From positions 248,001 to 312,000 of the forward strand of contig JBAXIO010000003.1 in assembly GCA_037138335.1 (NCBI GenBank): 64,000 nt of DNA, given 5' to 3'. Both the position numbers and the translations under genes were made by a program. Within the stretch, counting starts at the first letter, position 1; the number at the start of each line of letters is the position of its first letter. Positions 23,003 through 32,052 of this stretch are shown here, piece after piece. A model generated the notes under the pieces. The model made no database searches. It was not told where the DNA came from and saw only the letters and a list, made by a program, of their open reading frames with translations. This DNA comes from CAIRDP01 sp037138335 (GTDB lineage: Bacteria > Bacteroidota > Bacteroidia > Bacteroidales > FEN-979).

Positions 23003-25501
23003 TTAAAATGGGAAAATGATGGATACCTTATAGGCAAAATTATCGCCGGCGTAAACATATCCATAGGGTCCCCAGCGATAAAAAGCGCCTACGCCAATAG
23101 TATAGAGTTTCAGGTTAACAATGTTGTTAATCAGCAAACCGCTTTCATAGTAACCCAGGTTCATTTCCTTTGGAACCGGGTCCTGGTAGGCATACCGGTC
23201 TTTATGGTCAAGCCAGCCAAACCCGATATTCTGGGAGATGGCAAACTCGGGGTGAAACCATTTCCTGCCTTTCAGGAGAAGGTGCCCGAAGTCGTGATAA
23301 ATAAACAGGCTGGCATAGGTATTTGAAAGGAATTCGTTCATCCTCATTGTCCCGAATGTGTTGGGTGCATAAAGTGCAAACATCCTGTAAGTGGCATCGC
23401 CGTAATAAAGGTTGCAGGCGGGAATAGGCTGGTCAACATAGCCTCCGCTAAACTGGAAACTGAGCTTACCGAGGAACTTGATATTGAAGGTCTTTCTGAT
23501 TTTCAGATCGATTTTGTTATAGTCATACTGCCCGTTGATGAATCCTTTGATACCCCGGGTATATTCGAACCAGATCAGGGGGTAATTGGTTCCCAGGTTG
23601 ATCCGGTTGTCGATAGTCTGGATATATTGTTCCTTATAGGCCCATTTGAATCCTGCTTTGACTTCGGTAAATGTGAACTGGTCTTTGAGGACTACCCCAT
23701 TGCCTTCGGTGACGGCCAGGTCATATGTCGTCGATTTTTTAAAATCATTTGACATTCCGATATTGAAAAGGAACCATTTGAAGCCCCTGAAACCAAAGGT
23801 CATCCCGAAATGCTGGGTCCTGTCAAGTTTCAGTGTATAGAGCGGGCCGAAATTCCCCCCGAGTATTGACTGGTAATCGAGAGGGAAAGCAACTATCCCC
23901 GATGGAACCAGGTTATAATAATAATCCCCGCTGAGTGAAATGTCATGCCGTTTGTTAATAAAAAATGTTGCATCTCCCCCGTATTTACTCGTTGATATAG
24001 CAAATGAATACTGGTAAAACCCGCCTATTCTGAACCACCGTGCAAGCTTGTCATTGGTATGTATCCCGGCTCCAAGCACCAGGCCTTCATAAGTATTGTA
24101 ATTGATGATGCGGTTGATGTCAATATCAATCGGGCCCCAGGGCCATTTCCCCGTAAGTATTGTTTGAAGGGATTTGGCATATTTATCGAGGTTGGCGTCT
24201 TTACCGATACTGTCGAGGACTTTGTAAGTCTTTCTGTCCTTTGTTGTTAGCGAATCCACCCTGTACTGGTTCCAGAATTCTTCGTTCCGGGAGCCGGCCG
24301 ATTGGTCAACCTCCACATCAAGGTAAGAGAATTCCCTTTTTACCAGTTCCGGGTTTAGAACGATATCCTTTATATATGAGCGGCCCTTTGCTATAAGAAA
24401 ATGCCTGCCTGCCTGAAGGTTGTAAAACGTTACATCGGTATTCAGCTGAACAGGGAACCAGTGTTCCCCATCAACCGGTTCGTACATCTGCTGAATTCGT
24501 ATCTGCATTCCGCTTTGCTTATCGGGCTCGGCGATCACATTCTGAATCGCCCATTTGTTTGAGGAAATCGAGATCACGCCTTTCATCCCATCGAAGTTAG
24601 TGCCTTTCCTTGGCCTGAACGATATGATGAAAGTGGTGTCCCTGCCCATATAAGTAGTATCCTCAATTTTGAAGAAGTATTTGCTTATTGAACCTGCTCC
24701 AATAGGGTTCACATAGGAGCTCTGAAAAATGGTTATGAACGGTTTGTAGAATGAAAATGATTGTATCTGGGTGGTCAGAAATACAAAAATGGGGTCCTTA
24801 AAACCTGACATTCGGGCGGCAATGACTTTGTTGTAGTTTTTATCCGGGTGAAGGAATTTCCGCTTGGTCACGTTTTCCATAAGGAAGAGGTACTGCGATC
24901 TGAAAAATTCCTGTGTTTTGGCCTCCGAGGTATCAGCTAATCGTTTTTTAATTGAATCGCTGATCAAAGCAGTGTCGGCCTGTGTCATAAACCGTTTCAT
25001 CATCGACGAATCCACAACGGCTTTCCCGGCAGTGGAGTCGGTATTTATTGTAAAAAAGGTTTTATCATATGACGTATATGAGAAGGAAAGCAGCTTTTCA
25101 GGGTCGTTAAGATCGCGGTTGTCGATGGCATTTCTGATAATCCTGTGAGCAGGATTCACTCCGGGAAGGACTTCCACTTCCTTCAGGTCGATCTGTTTTG
25201 CCGTCATCTCGATCAGAAGGTTCTGGAGGCTTCCTGTAAGCGGGTATTTCACCGGTTCATACCCAACATACGACAAAGCCAGGTAGACGGGTTTCTTTGT
25301 CCACCGGAACCTGAATTTCCCGTCAATATCGGTAGTTCCGCCAAAACCGTCTTCCTGGATTATATTGACAAAGGCAAGAGGTTTATGGGTGCTGTTATCA
25401 ATGACTTTTCCGCTCACAACATATACATCCTGCGTATAGGCATTAAAGCTTAGAAGGAAAATGCAGCATAAAAGTAGAACACAGCGGTATTTCATCAGCA
25501 A
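23003..25501 (-). CDS. DUF5686 outer-membrane protein with carboxypeptidase-like N-terminal domain
   Basis: An 832-residue exported protein. After a signal peptide (YRCVLLLCCIFLLSFNAYTQ) comes a carboxypeptidase-regulatory-like beta domain (about 25-110: VSGKVIDNSTHKPLAFVNI, DIDGKFRFRW), a long middle region and a C-terminal half rich in alternating beta strands ending VSIIFPF, typical of outer-membrane barrels. This is the DUF5686 family, common in Bacteroidota; its function is unknown. The second Met (MKYRC) is an equally good start. It is transcribed divergently from the FadL-like gene. Confidence 0.85.
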   Translation of the reverse strand: MLMKYRCVLLLCCIFLLSFNAYTQDVYVVSGKVIDNSTHKPLAFVNIIQEDGFGGTTDIDGKFRFRWTKKPVYLALSYVGYEPVKYPLTGSLQNLLIEMTAKQIDLKEVEVLPGVNPAHRIIRNAIDNRDLNDPEKLLSFSYTSYDKTFFTINTDSTAGKAVVDSSMMKRFMTQADTALISDSIKKRLADTSEAKTQEFFRSQYLFLMENVTKRKFLHPDKNYNKVIAARMSGFKDPIFVFLTTQIQSFSFYKPFITIFQSSYVNPIGAGSISKYFFKIEDTTYMGRDTTFIISFRPRKGTNFDGMKGVISISSNKWAIQNVIAEPDKQSGMQIRIQQMYEPVDGEHWFPVQLNTDVTFYNLQAGRHFLIAKGRSYIKDIVLNPELVKREFSYLDVEVDQSAGSRNEEFWNQYRVDSLTTKDRKTYKVLDSIGKDANLDKYAKSLQTILTGKWPWGPIDIDINRIINYNTYEGLVLGAGIHTNDKLARWFRIGGFYQYSFAISTSKYGGDATFFINKRHDISLSGDYYYNLVPSGIVAFPLDYQSILGGNFGPLYTLKLDRTQHFGMTFGFRGFKWFLFNIGMSNDFKKSTTYDLAVTEGNGVVLKDQFTFTEVKAGFKWAYKEQYIQTIDNRINLGTNYPLIWFEYTRGIKGFINGQYDYNKIDLKIRKTFNIKFLGKLSFQFSGGYVDQPIPACNLYYGDATYRMFALYAPNTFGTMRMNEFLSNTYASLFIYHDFGHLLLKGRKWFHPEFAISQNIGFGWLDHKDRYAYQDPVPKEMNLGYYESGLLINNIVNLKLYTIGVGAFYRWGPYGYVYAGDNFAYKVSIIFPF

Positions 25502-25585
25502 AGTTTTTTTGAAGGAGTAAATATACTAACAATGAATTTCGGATAAGAAAAATCTGTAACTTTCTCCTTTGAAAAATTCCAAGCT

Positions 25586-26998
25586 ATGATACGAAACCTT
25601 ACTATTTTCATCGTCTTGTTTTTTATATCGGTTCAGGCCTTTTCGCAGGACGACCATTACTGGACCCAGCAGTTCGGTGCGATCAGCACCATCATGGGCG
25701 GGGCTGTTGTCGCCGGGGTCAGGGATAATACGGCCATCTATTATAACCCGGGGGCCCTGGGATTTATCAACCAGCCCTCGCTCTCGGTCGATGCAAACGT
25801 TTATAAGATCGATAAAATATTTATTGATGACGGACTGGGGAACGGGGTCAACCTGAATTCTGCCCAGTTAAGCATTTATCCCCAGATCATCTCAGGGCTT
25901 GTTAACATTATAAAGAGCGACCATTGGAAATTTTCCTATGCCCTGCTGACAAGGAATTATGCCAATGTGCTTATGAATACAAGGTATACAAACACTGATT
26001 TTGATCCATCCCTGGTTTTTCCCAACATGAAATTTATCGGTGCGTTGGATTATACCAACCAGCTTAATGAGCAATGGCTGGGATTGGGGGTTGGATACAG
26101 GATAAACGATAACTGGAGTGTCGGGGGAACCCTTTTCATAAGCTACCGTGCACAAAGTTACCAGATGACGAATTATGTACGCCTGGTATATAAAGACAGT
26201 CTGACTGATTTGTTTGGCAGTGCAAACAATGACAGGAATTTAAAGTACAAAACATTCTCCGGCCTGTTAAAGTTAGGTGCAGCCTATCAGACCGGCCGAT
26301 GGAAGTTCGGGCTTACCCTGACAACCCCTTCCATCCAGGTCTATGGAAAAGGAGATATCCAGAGGGAAATCTCTGAAATCGAACTCGATACTGCGGGAGG
26401 CGGTGGAGGGGCGGTTATTATGGGAAGGCAAAGCTCCATATCGGCCAAATACAAGCGGCCGCTTTCGATAGGGTTTGGGGTGGAATATGCCACAGCTAAA
26501 ACAAGGATTGCCTTTAGCTGTGAATATTATACAAAAATCAAGATCTATCATTTGTTTGAACCTGACTCCGACCCGTTTATTTACCCGTCTTCTGCCGATA
26601 CCGGTAGTACCCATAAAATGCTTCCAAGTTTTCTTCATGTTCAGAACGCGGCTAACCCCGTATTTAATTTTGGGATCGGGTTCAGCCAGGACCTGAGCAC
26701 TAAGTTCACCCTTATGCTGGGATTCAGGACTGACTTTTCTTCTTATGTCCAGCCTGAGGAAGGTGACAACTTCCTGCATAATTCTGCAGGATGGGACCTG
26801 TATCATTTTTCGGCAGGCGTTTCCTACCACCAGAAAAGGAATTCGGTAACGATCGGATTTACATACAGTGCAAGTCCGGCCAAATCGATAGAGCAGAATA
26901 ATGACCTGGTGATACCTGTTGATTTCACCAGTAACCCGGTCGTTTACGCCAATTCATTCGGACTGGTCATCGGCTACACCTACTATTTTCCTAAATAA
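25586..26998 (+). CDS. FadL/OmpP1-like outer-membrane porin
   Basis: A 470-residue protein with a signal peptide (LTIFIVLFFISVQAFSQ) and the FadL-family opening YWTQQFGAISTIMGGAVVAGVRDNTAIYYNPGALGF (quoted region about 22-57, key elements GG-V--V-D-SA-YYNPA-L). The remainder is a series of amphipathic strands ending GLVIGYTYYFPK, as expected for a barrel that lets hydrophobic compounds cross the outer membrane. The substrate is unknown. The stop is 6 bases from the start of the methyltransferase gene. A near-consensus -7 element (TAACTTTC) lies about 20 bases upstream. Confidence 0.8.
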   Translation: MIRNLTIFIVLFFISVQAFSQDDHYWTQQFGAISTIMGGAVVAGVRDNTAIYYNPGALGFINQPSLSVDANVYKIDKIFIDDGLGNGVNLNSAQLSIYPQIISGLVNIIKSDHWKFSYALLTRNYANVLMNTRYTNTDFDPSLVFPNMKFIGALDYTNQLNEQWLGLGVGYRINDNWSVGGTLFISYRAQSYQMTNYVRLVYKDSLTDLFGSANNDRNLKYKTFSGLLKLGAAYQTGRWKFGLTLTTPSIQVYGKGDIQREISEIELDTAGGGGGAVIMGRQSSISAKYKRPLSIGFGVEYATAKTRIAFSCEYYTKIKIYHLFEPDSDPFIYPSSADTGSTHKMLPSFLHVQNAANPVFNFGIGFSQDLSTKFTLMLGFRTDFSSYVQPEEGDNFLHNSAGWDLYHFSAGVSYHQKRNSVTIGFTYSASPAKSIEQNNDLVIPVDFTSNPVVYANSFGLVIGYTYYFPK

Positions 26999-27004
26999 TA
27001 ATTG

Positions 27005-28174
27005 ATGCCTGAGAATACGTCAACAAACCTGATGATCGCAAAGACCGTAAGCGGCCTTGAACCAATACTTAAAGCCGAACTTGATGCTATCGGTGCCTTG
27101 AATGCCGAGGTGATGAACCGTTCGGTCAGTTTCGAAGGTGACAAAGCCTGCATGTACCGTGCAAATTACCTCTGCAGCACAGCCCTGAGGATACTCCTAC
27201 CGGTGCATGTCTTCGAGATCAATGCACAGGAAGACCTGTACCGTGAAATAAAGGAGTTCCCATGGGAAGACCACCTTGACTCAGATTCGACCCTGGCCAT
27301 AGATGCCGTTATCTCCTATACCGTTTTTACGAATTCCCAGTTCGTGGCCCAGAAAGCCAAGGATGCCATTGTTGACAGGTTCCGGGAGAAGTTCGGGAAA
27401 CGGCCTTCGGTCGACCTCGACAATCCAACCCTGAGGATCAACGTCCACCTCTTCAAAGACACCTGTACCGTATCACTGGATTCATCGGGACAGTCTTTGC
27501 ATAAGCGGGGTTACCGCAAACAAACAGGGATCGCTCCCCTCAACGAAGTCCTTGCAGCCGGGCTGATCAGGCTGTCGGGATGGGACAAAAAGAAACCCCT
27601 GCTGGATCCCATGTGCGGTTCCGGCACTATTCTTATTGAAGCCGCAATGCTGGCTTCCGGGATGCCTTCGGGTTATTTCCGCAGCGACTATGGCTTTTTC
27701 AAGTGGAAGGATTTCGACCAGTCACTTTGGGAGAAAGTAAAGTCAGAGGCCGGGGCCCTGGTAAAAGCCCCGGAGGATGTCAGGATCGTGGGTTTCGATA
27801 AATCGGTGATGAGCCTGAAACGGGCTGTTGAAAATGTAGGCTTCGCCGGATTGGACCGTGCGATTTATCTCAAGCGGGCGGCGTTTGAGGATTCCATCCC
27901 GCCATCCGCCGAAGGCATTATTATCATGAACCCGCCTTATGATGAACGTATTGAACTTGACGACTCGGTTGAATTTTATAAAATGATCGGAAACGTACTC
28001 AAACGCAAATACAGCGGATATAAGGCCTGGGTTATTTCTTCTGACCTTGAGGCCATTAAGTTCATAGGCCTTAAACCATCAAAAAAATATAAGGTTTTCA
28101 ACGGGCCCCTCGAATGCAGGTTTCTGGGTTTTGACCTCTACGAGGGAAAAAAATCAATTACTTTTGCTGACTGA
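27005..28174 (+). CDS. THUMP-domain RNA methyltransferase (RlmL N-terminal/Trm14-like)
   Basis: SAM-dependent enzyme that methylates structured RNA, probably 23S rRNA guanine N2. The 389-residue protein has a THUMP region (about 40-160) and a class I methyltransferase domain with LLDPMCGSGTILIEAAMLA (SAM site, about 198) and the catalytic IIMNPPYDERI (near 305). The ATG at 27005 is preferred to an in-frame TTG three bases earlier. It is the first of three housekeeping genes on this strand, 15 bases before pfkA. Confidence 0.9.
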   Translation: MPENTSTNLMIAKTVSGLEPILKAELDAIGALNAEVMNRSVSFEGDKACMYRANYLCSTALRILLPVHVFEINAQEDLYREIKEFPWEDHLDSDSTLAIDAVISYTVFTNSQFVAQKAKDAIVDRFREKFGKRPSVDLDNPTLRINVHLFKDTCTVSLDSSGQSLHKRGYRKQTGIAPLNEVLAAGLIRLSGWDKKKPLLDPMCGSGTILIEAAMLASGMPSGYFRSDYGFFKWKDFDQSLWEKVKSEAGALVKAPEDVRIVGFDKSVMSLKRAVENVGFAGLDRAIYLKRAAFEDSIPPSAEGIIIMNPPYDERIELDDSVEFYKMIGNVLKRKYSGYKAWVISSDLEAIKFIGLKPSKKYKVFNGPLECRFLGFDLYEGKKSITFAD

Positions 28175-28189
28175 TTTAAAAATTGTGTT

Positions 28190-29170
28190 ATGCCTAGAGT
28201 TTCAAAAATTGGAGTTTTTACATCCGGGGGCGATTCCCCGGGGATGAATGCCGCGATCCGTTCGGTTGTACGCTCGGGTATCAACGAAGGCCTTGATGTA
28301 TATGGAATTTTCCGCGGGTATGAAGGTATGATTGACGGACAGATAGAGCAGATGGAAAGGCATTCTGTTTCCAATATTATCCAGCGCGGAGGCACTATCC
28401 TGAAAACGGCGAGAAGTAAACGCTTCATGACATATGAAGGCAGGCTTCAGGCCTACCAGAACCTTGAGAAGCACAATATCAACGGCCTGGTTGCCATAGG
28501 AGGGAACGGGACTTTCACGGGGGCCCAGATCTTTGAAAAAGAATTTGGAGTACCAGTTGTTGGTTTGCCCGGAACTATTGATAACGATCTGTACGGCACT
28601 GATTTTACCATAGGGTTTGATACAGCCGCCAATACAGTGGTGCAGGCGGCCGACAAGATCAGGGATACAGCTACCTCTCATGACCGTTTGTTTTTCATCG
28701 AAGTGATGGGAAGGGATGCGGGTTATCTCGCACTCTGGAGCGGTGTGGCAACAGGGGCTGAGTTTATCCTGGTACCTGAAACGAAAACATATATTGACAA
28801 CCTTGCCAGGCTTCTGAAGCATGATATGCGTAAAAACAAGACTTCCGGGATCGTGATTGTGGCCGAAGGAGACGATATGGGCGGAGCTTATGACATTGCC
28901 AGGCAGGTCAAGGAAAGGCTGCCCGAGATTGATGCAAGGGTTACCGTTCTGGGCCATGTCCAGAGGGGAGGATCCCCCACGGTGCAGGACCGTATACTGG
29001 CCAGCTGGACTGGTTTCGAAGCCGTTCACGCACTCATCGAAGGTAAAAGCAATATCATGATAGGGATTGAAGACAAAAAGATCACCTATACTCCATTTGA
29101 CGACGCCATCAACAAAAAGAAGCAATTCAACTTCGGCGGGCTGGAACTGGCGAGGATACTGGCTTTATAA
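28190..29170 (+). CDS. pfkA: 6-phosphofructokinase with unusual Asn in the ATP/Mg loop
   Basis: Glycolytic kinase making fructose 1,6-bisphosphate. The 326-residue protein shows TSGGDSPGMNAAIRSVVR at the N-terminus, the catalytic PGTIDNDLYGTDFTIGFDTA, and the substrate motif EVMGRDAGYLAL, all in canonical order; the Gly in PGTIDND marks the ATP-dependent rather than the pyrophosphate type. The nucleotide loop reads IGGNGTFTGA: Asn106 replaces the usual Asp of GGDGS/T (Asp103 of E. coli PfkA), which takes part in Mg-ATP binding. The gene joins priA without a gap. Confidence 0.95.
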   Translation: MPRVSKIGVFTSGGDSPGMNAAIRSVVRSGINEGLDVYGIFRGYEGMIDGQIEQMERHSVSNIIQRGGTILKTARSKRFMTYEGRLQAYQNLEKHNINGLVAIGGNGTFTGAQIFEKEFGVPVVGLPGTIDNDLYGTDFTIGFDTAANTVVQAADKIRDTATSHDRLFFIEVMGRDAGYLALWSGVATGAEFILVPETKTYIDNLARLLKHDMRKNKTSGIVIVAEGDDMGGAYDIARQVKERLPEIDARVTVLGHVQRGGSPTVQDRILASWTGFEAVHALIEGKSNIMIGIEDKKITYTPFDDAINKKKQFNFGGLELARILAL

Positions 29171-31669
29171 ATGGTACAACAACTTTTTGCGGATGTAATC
29201 CTCCCGCTGCCCCTGGCGGGTTCATTTACCTATGCACTTCCCCCCGAATTTGCCGGTAAAGCAGGCCCGGGAAGCCGGGTCATTGTGCAGTTCGGTAACC
29301 GCAAAATATATACAGCCCTGGTCAGGAAAATTCACAGTGATGTGGATAAGTCCATGACATTCAAGGAGGTTTTGTCGGTGCTCGACGACGAGCCCCTGGT
29401 GAGGGAATGGCAGTTCCGGTTTTGGGACTGGATGGCCTCATATTATATGTGTACTGCAGGGGAGGTGATGAATGCGGCCCTGCCTTCTGCTTTTAAACTG
29501 GCAAGTGAAACCCGTGTTGCGATCAATCCCGATTATATTATTGACTCGGTTACACTGAACGAAAAGGAATTCACCCTCGTTGAAACACTTTTCAACAGTA
29601 AAAAAAGTATAGAGATATCAAAAATCTCCAGGATCATAGACCAGCAAAAAATTATTCCTGTAGTCAAGACCCTGATAGAAAAGGGAGTAGTTGTTCTCGA
29701 AGAAGAAGTCAGGGAGAAATACAGGCCTAAAAAGGAAACGTATATCGCTCTCGGTGAATCATATACTGCGGATGAGGAATCCCTCAGGCAGTTGTTCGAC
29801 CGGCTTGAGCGCAAGGCTAAAAAGCAGCTTGAGATCCTGATGACCTTTATGTCTTTATCCAGACACGGAATTGAAAGCGCGCTGGATGTTAAAAAACAGG
29901 AACTGTTAAGGAAGTCGGGCTGTTCGGCAGCGGTTCTCGACGGTATGCTCAGGAAAGGCATTTTTGAAGTGTATGAAAAAGCTGCAGCCAGGGACAGTGT
30001 CAATACCCCTGAATCGGATCCGGGCTCGATCACTTTATCCGATCAGCAAACACTTGCCATAGACGGGATCCGCGGGGCGTGGGAAGCAAAGGACGTAGTG
30101 CTTCTTCATGGGGTCACCTCATCCGGCAAAACCGAAATTTATATAAAGCTCATTGCCGAAACTCTTGCACGTGGCAAGCAAGTGTTGTACCTGCTTCCGG
30201 AGATCGCGCTCACAACCCAGATCATCAACCGCCTGAGGAAATACTTTGGTAACAGGGTAGGGGTTTACCATTCGCGTTTTAATGACGGCGAGAGGGCGGA
30301 AGTCTGGAAGCAGGCATCTCTTGGGCCCGGAAGTTCAGGAAGCGATGGATTTTGCGATATAATTCTCGGAGCCCGTTCTGCGGTATTTCTTCCTTTCTCT
30401 GATCTCGGACTGGTGATTGTTGATGAAGAACATGACTCATCGTTCAAGCAGATGGATCCCGCACCCCGTTACAACGGCCGCGATGCAGGCTTATTCCTGG
30501 CCCATCTCCATGGAGCCAGGGCCCTGCTTGGATCTGCCACACCGGCTGTTGAAAGCTACTATAACGCACAACTGGGCAAATATGCACTTGTTGAGCTTGC
30601 CGAACGATTCGGGGAGATGGAGTTGCCACTAATCCAGCTTGTGAACATAAAGGATGAACTAAGGCGAGGAAGGATGAAAACACATTTTTCAACGGTTCTG
30701 CTTGATCAGCTCGCCGAAGTGCTGAAGAATGGGGAACAAGCCATACTTTTCCAGAACCGCCGGGGGTTTTCACTAAGGCTTGAGTGTGAATCCTGCAACT
30801 GGATGCCATCCTGCAAGAACTGTGATGTCACCCTCGTATATCATAAAAAAAGCAACCAGTTACGCTGTCATTACTGCGGCTATATTGCAACAGTGCCATC
30901 CCTTTGCCCCGTTTGCCATAGCCCCGGACTTAAGATGAAAGGCTTCGGCACCGAGAAAGTGGAAGAGGAACTTGGTCTCCTCCTGCCGGGAGCCAGGATT
31001 GCCCGTATGGATCTCGACACTACCCGGAGCAAGCATTCCCACCAGAATATCATAACAGGCTTTGAGGATCAAAAGATCGATATACTTGTTGGAACCCAAA
31101 TGGTTACCAAAGGACTGGATTTTGATCATGTGAGCACTGTTTGTGTGCTTAATGCCGATAATATGCTGAGCTTCCCCGATTTTAGGTCCGAAGAACGGAG
31201 CTTTCAGCTGATGGCCCAGGTAAGCGGGCGTTCAGGCCGGAAAAAGAAGCGGGGGAAGGTGATCATTCAAACATACAATCCGGCACATCCCGTGATCCAG
31301 TCGGTGGTGAAGCATGATTATACAGGCATGTACAGTTACCAGCTGGGCGAGCGCCGGAAGTTCAAATATCCTCCTTTTTACCGGCTTATCCTCCTGAAGG
31401 TCAAACACCGTGACCCCGAACTGGTTAACAGGGCGGCCTCGGTACTGGCAAAGAAACTTGTCAAAGTGTTTGGCACCCGCATACTGGGCCCAGAATATCC
31501 CCCGGTTGCAAGGATCATGAACCAGTACCTGAAACATATTCTTATTAAAGTGGAAGTGGAATCTTCGGTAGTTTCTGCGAAGTCTAAGCTGCTTGAAATA
31601 CTGTCGGAGTTTTATCAGAACCGTGATTACCACCCGGTGAAGGTTCAGATCGATGTAGATCCCCAATGA
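29171..31669 (+). CDS. priA: Primosomal protein N' (replication restart helicase PriA)
   Basis: An 832-residue superfamily 2 helicase that reloads the replisome at stalled forks. It has the 3' DNA-binding N-terminal domain (about 1-105), Walker A GVTSSGKTEIY (about 312), the Walker B DEEHDSS (about 418), the zinc-binding region with eight cysteines (CESCNWMPSCKNC, CHYCGY, CPVCHS, about 538-580) and helicase motifs QMVTKGLDFDHV and QVSGRSGRK. The ATG is directly after the pfkA stop. Confidence 0.96.
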   Translation: MVQQLFADVILPLPLAGSFTYALPPEFAGKAGPGSRVIVQFGNRKIYTALVRKIHSDVDKSMTFKEVLSVLDDEPLVREWQFRFWDWMASYYMCTAGEVMNAALPSAFKLASETRVAINPDYIIDSVTLNEKEFTLVETLFNSKKSIEISKISRIIDQQKIIPVVKTLIEKGVVVLEEEVREKYRPKKETYIALGESYTADEESLRQLFDRLERKAKKQLEILMTFMSLSRHGIESALDVKKQELLRKSGCSAAVLDGMLRKGIFEVYEKAAARDSVNTPESDPGSITLSDQQTLAIDGIRGAWEAKDVVLLHGVTSSGKTEIYIKLIAETLARGKQVLYLLPEIALTTQIINRLRKYFGNRVGVYHSRFNDGERAEVWKQASLGPGSSGSDGFCDIILGARSAVFLPFSDLGLVIVDEEHDSSFKQMDPAPRYNGRDAGLFLAHLHGARALLGSATPAVESYYNAQLGKYALVELAERFGEMELPLIQLVNIKDELRRGRMKTHFSTVLLDQLAEVLKNGEQAILFQNRRGFSLRLECESCNWMPSCKNCDVTLVYHKKSNQLRCHYCGYIATVPSLCPVCHSPGLKMKGFGTEKVEEELGLLLPGARIARMDLDTTRSKHSHQNIITGFEDQKIDILVGTQMVTKGLDFDHVSTVCVLNADNMLSFPDFRSEERSFQLMAQVSGRSGRKKKRGKVIIQTYNPAHPVIQSVVKHDYTGMYSYQLGERRKFKYPPFYRLILLKVKHRDPELVNRAASVLAKKLVKVFGTRILGPEYPPVARIMNQYLKHILIKVEVESSVVSAKSKLLEILSEFYQNRDYHPVKVQIDVDPQ

Positions 31670-31671
31670 TC

Positions 31672-31699
31672 ACTTCTGCTGCCGACTGCCGACTCTACT
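31672..31699. repeat. Degenerate 7-bp repeats between priA and ftsB
   Basis: Units ACTTCTG, CTGCCGA, CTGCCGA and CTCTACT in 7-base register, in the 25-base gap between two convergent genes and running into the ftsB stop codon. Confidence 0.6.
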
Positions 31700-32009
31700 T
31701 ATTCCTCTCCCTGGTAGTATCAACAATCAGATAAAGGTCTTCATTATCCTTTTTCATCAGGTATTTTTCCCTTGCAAAACGCTCCAGTTCGGTTGAATCG
31801 GTAAGCAGTTTATGGGTGAGTGCCGAATCTTTCTGGATCTCGTCAAGGTAAAAATGCTTTTCCTGCTGAAGGTCATCAAGTTTGTCACGCAATTTGGCAC
31901 GGATAAAAACATTGTTGCTGTCGAAGAACACCATCCATACAATAAAAGCCACCGTAATGACGAAGTACTTATTGATAAAGATTTTAAGTATTTTTTTCAG
32001 GGTTTCCAA
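31695..32009 (-). CDS. Septum formation initiator FtsB/DivIC family protein
   Basis: A 104-residue bitopic protein: short N-terminus, one membrane helix (KYFVITVAFIVWMVFF, about 14-30), then a coiled coil (LRDKLDDLQQEKHFYLDEIQKDS) and the family tail LERFAREKYLMKKDNEDLYLI. It should act in the divisome with FtsL and FtsQ partners. It is the last gene of the glyA-sixA-ppk run, 43 bases after ppk. Confidence 0.88.
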   Translation of the reverse strand: METLKKILKIFINKYFVITVAFIVWMVFFDSNNVFIRAKLRDKLDDLQQEKHFYLDEIQKDSALTHKLLTDSTELERFAREKYLMKKDNEDLYLIVDTTRERNK

Positions 32010-32052
32010 GGCAGTCTAAGAGGGATGAGATGCGGTTTCAATACTATGTTTC

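Noticed and set aside
28202..29125. 307-codon minus-strand frame opposite pfkA
   Set aside because: Antisense shadow of a certain gene with no recognisable motif.
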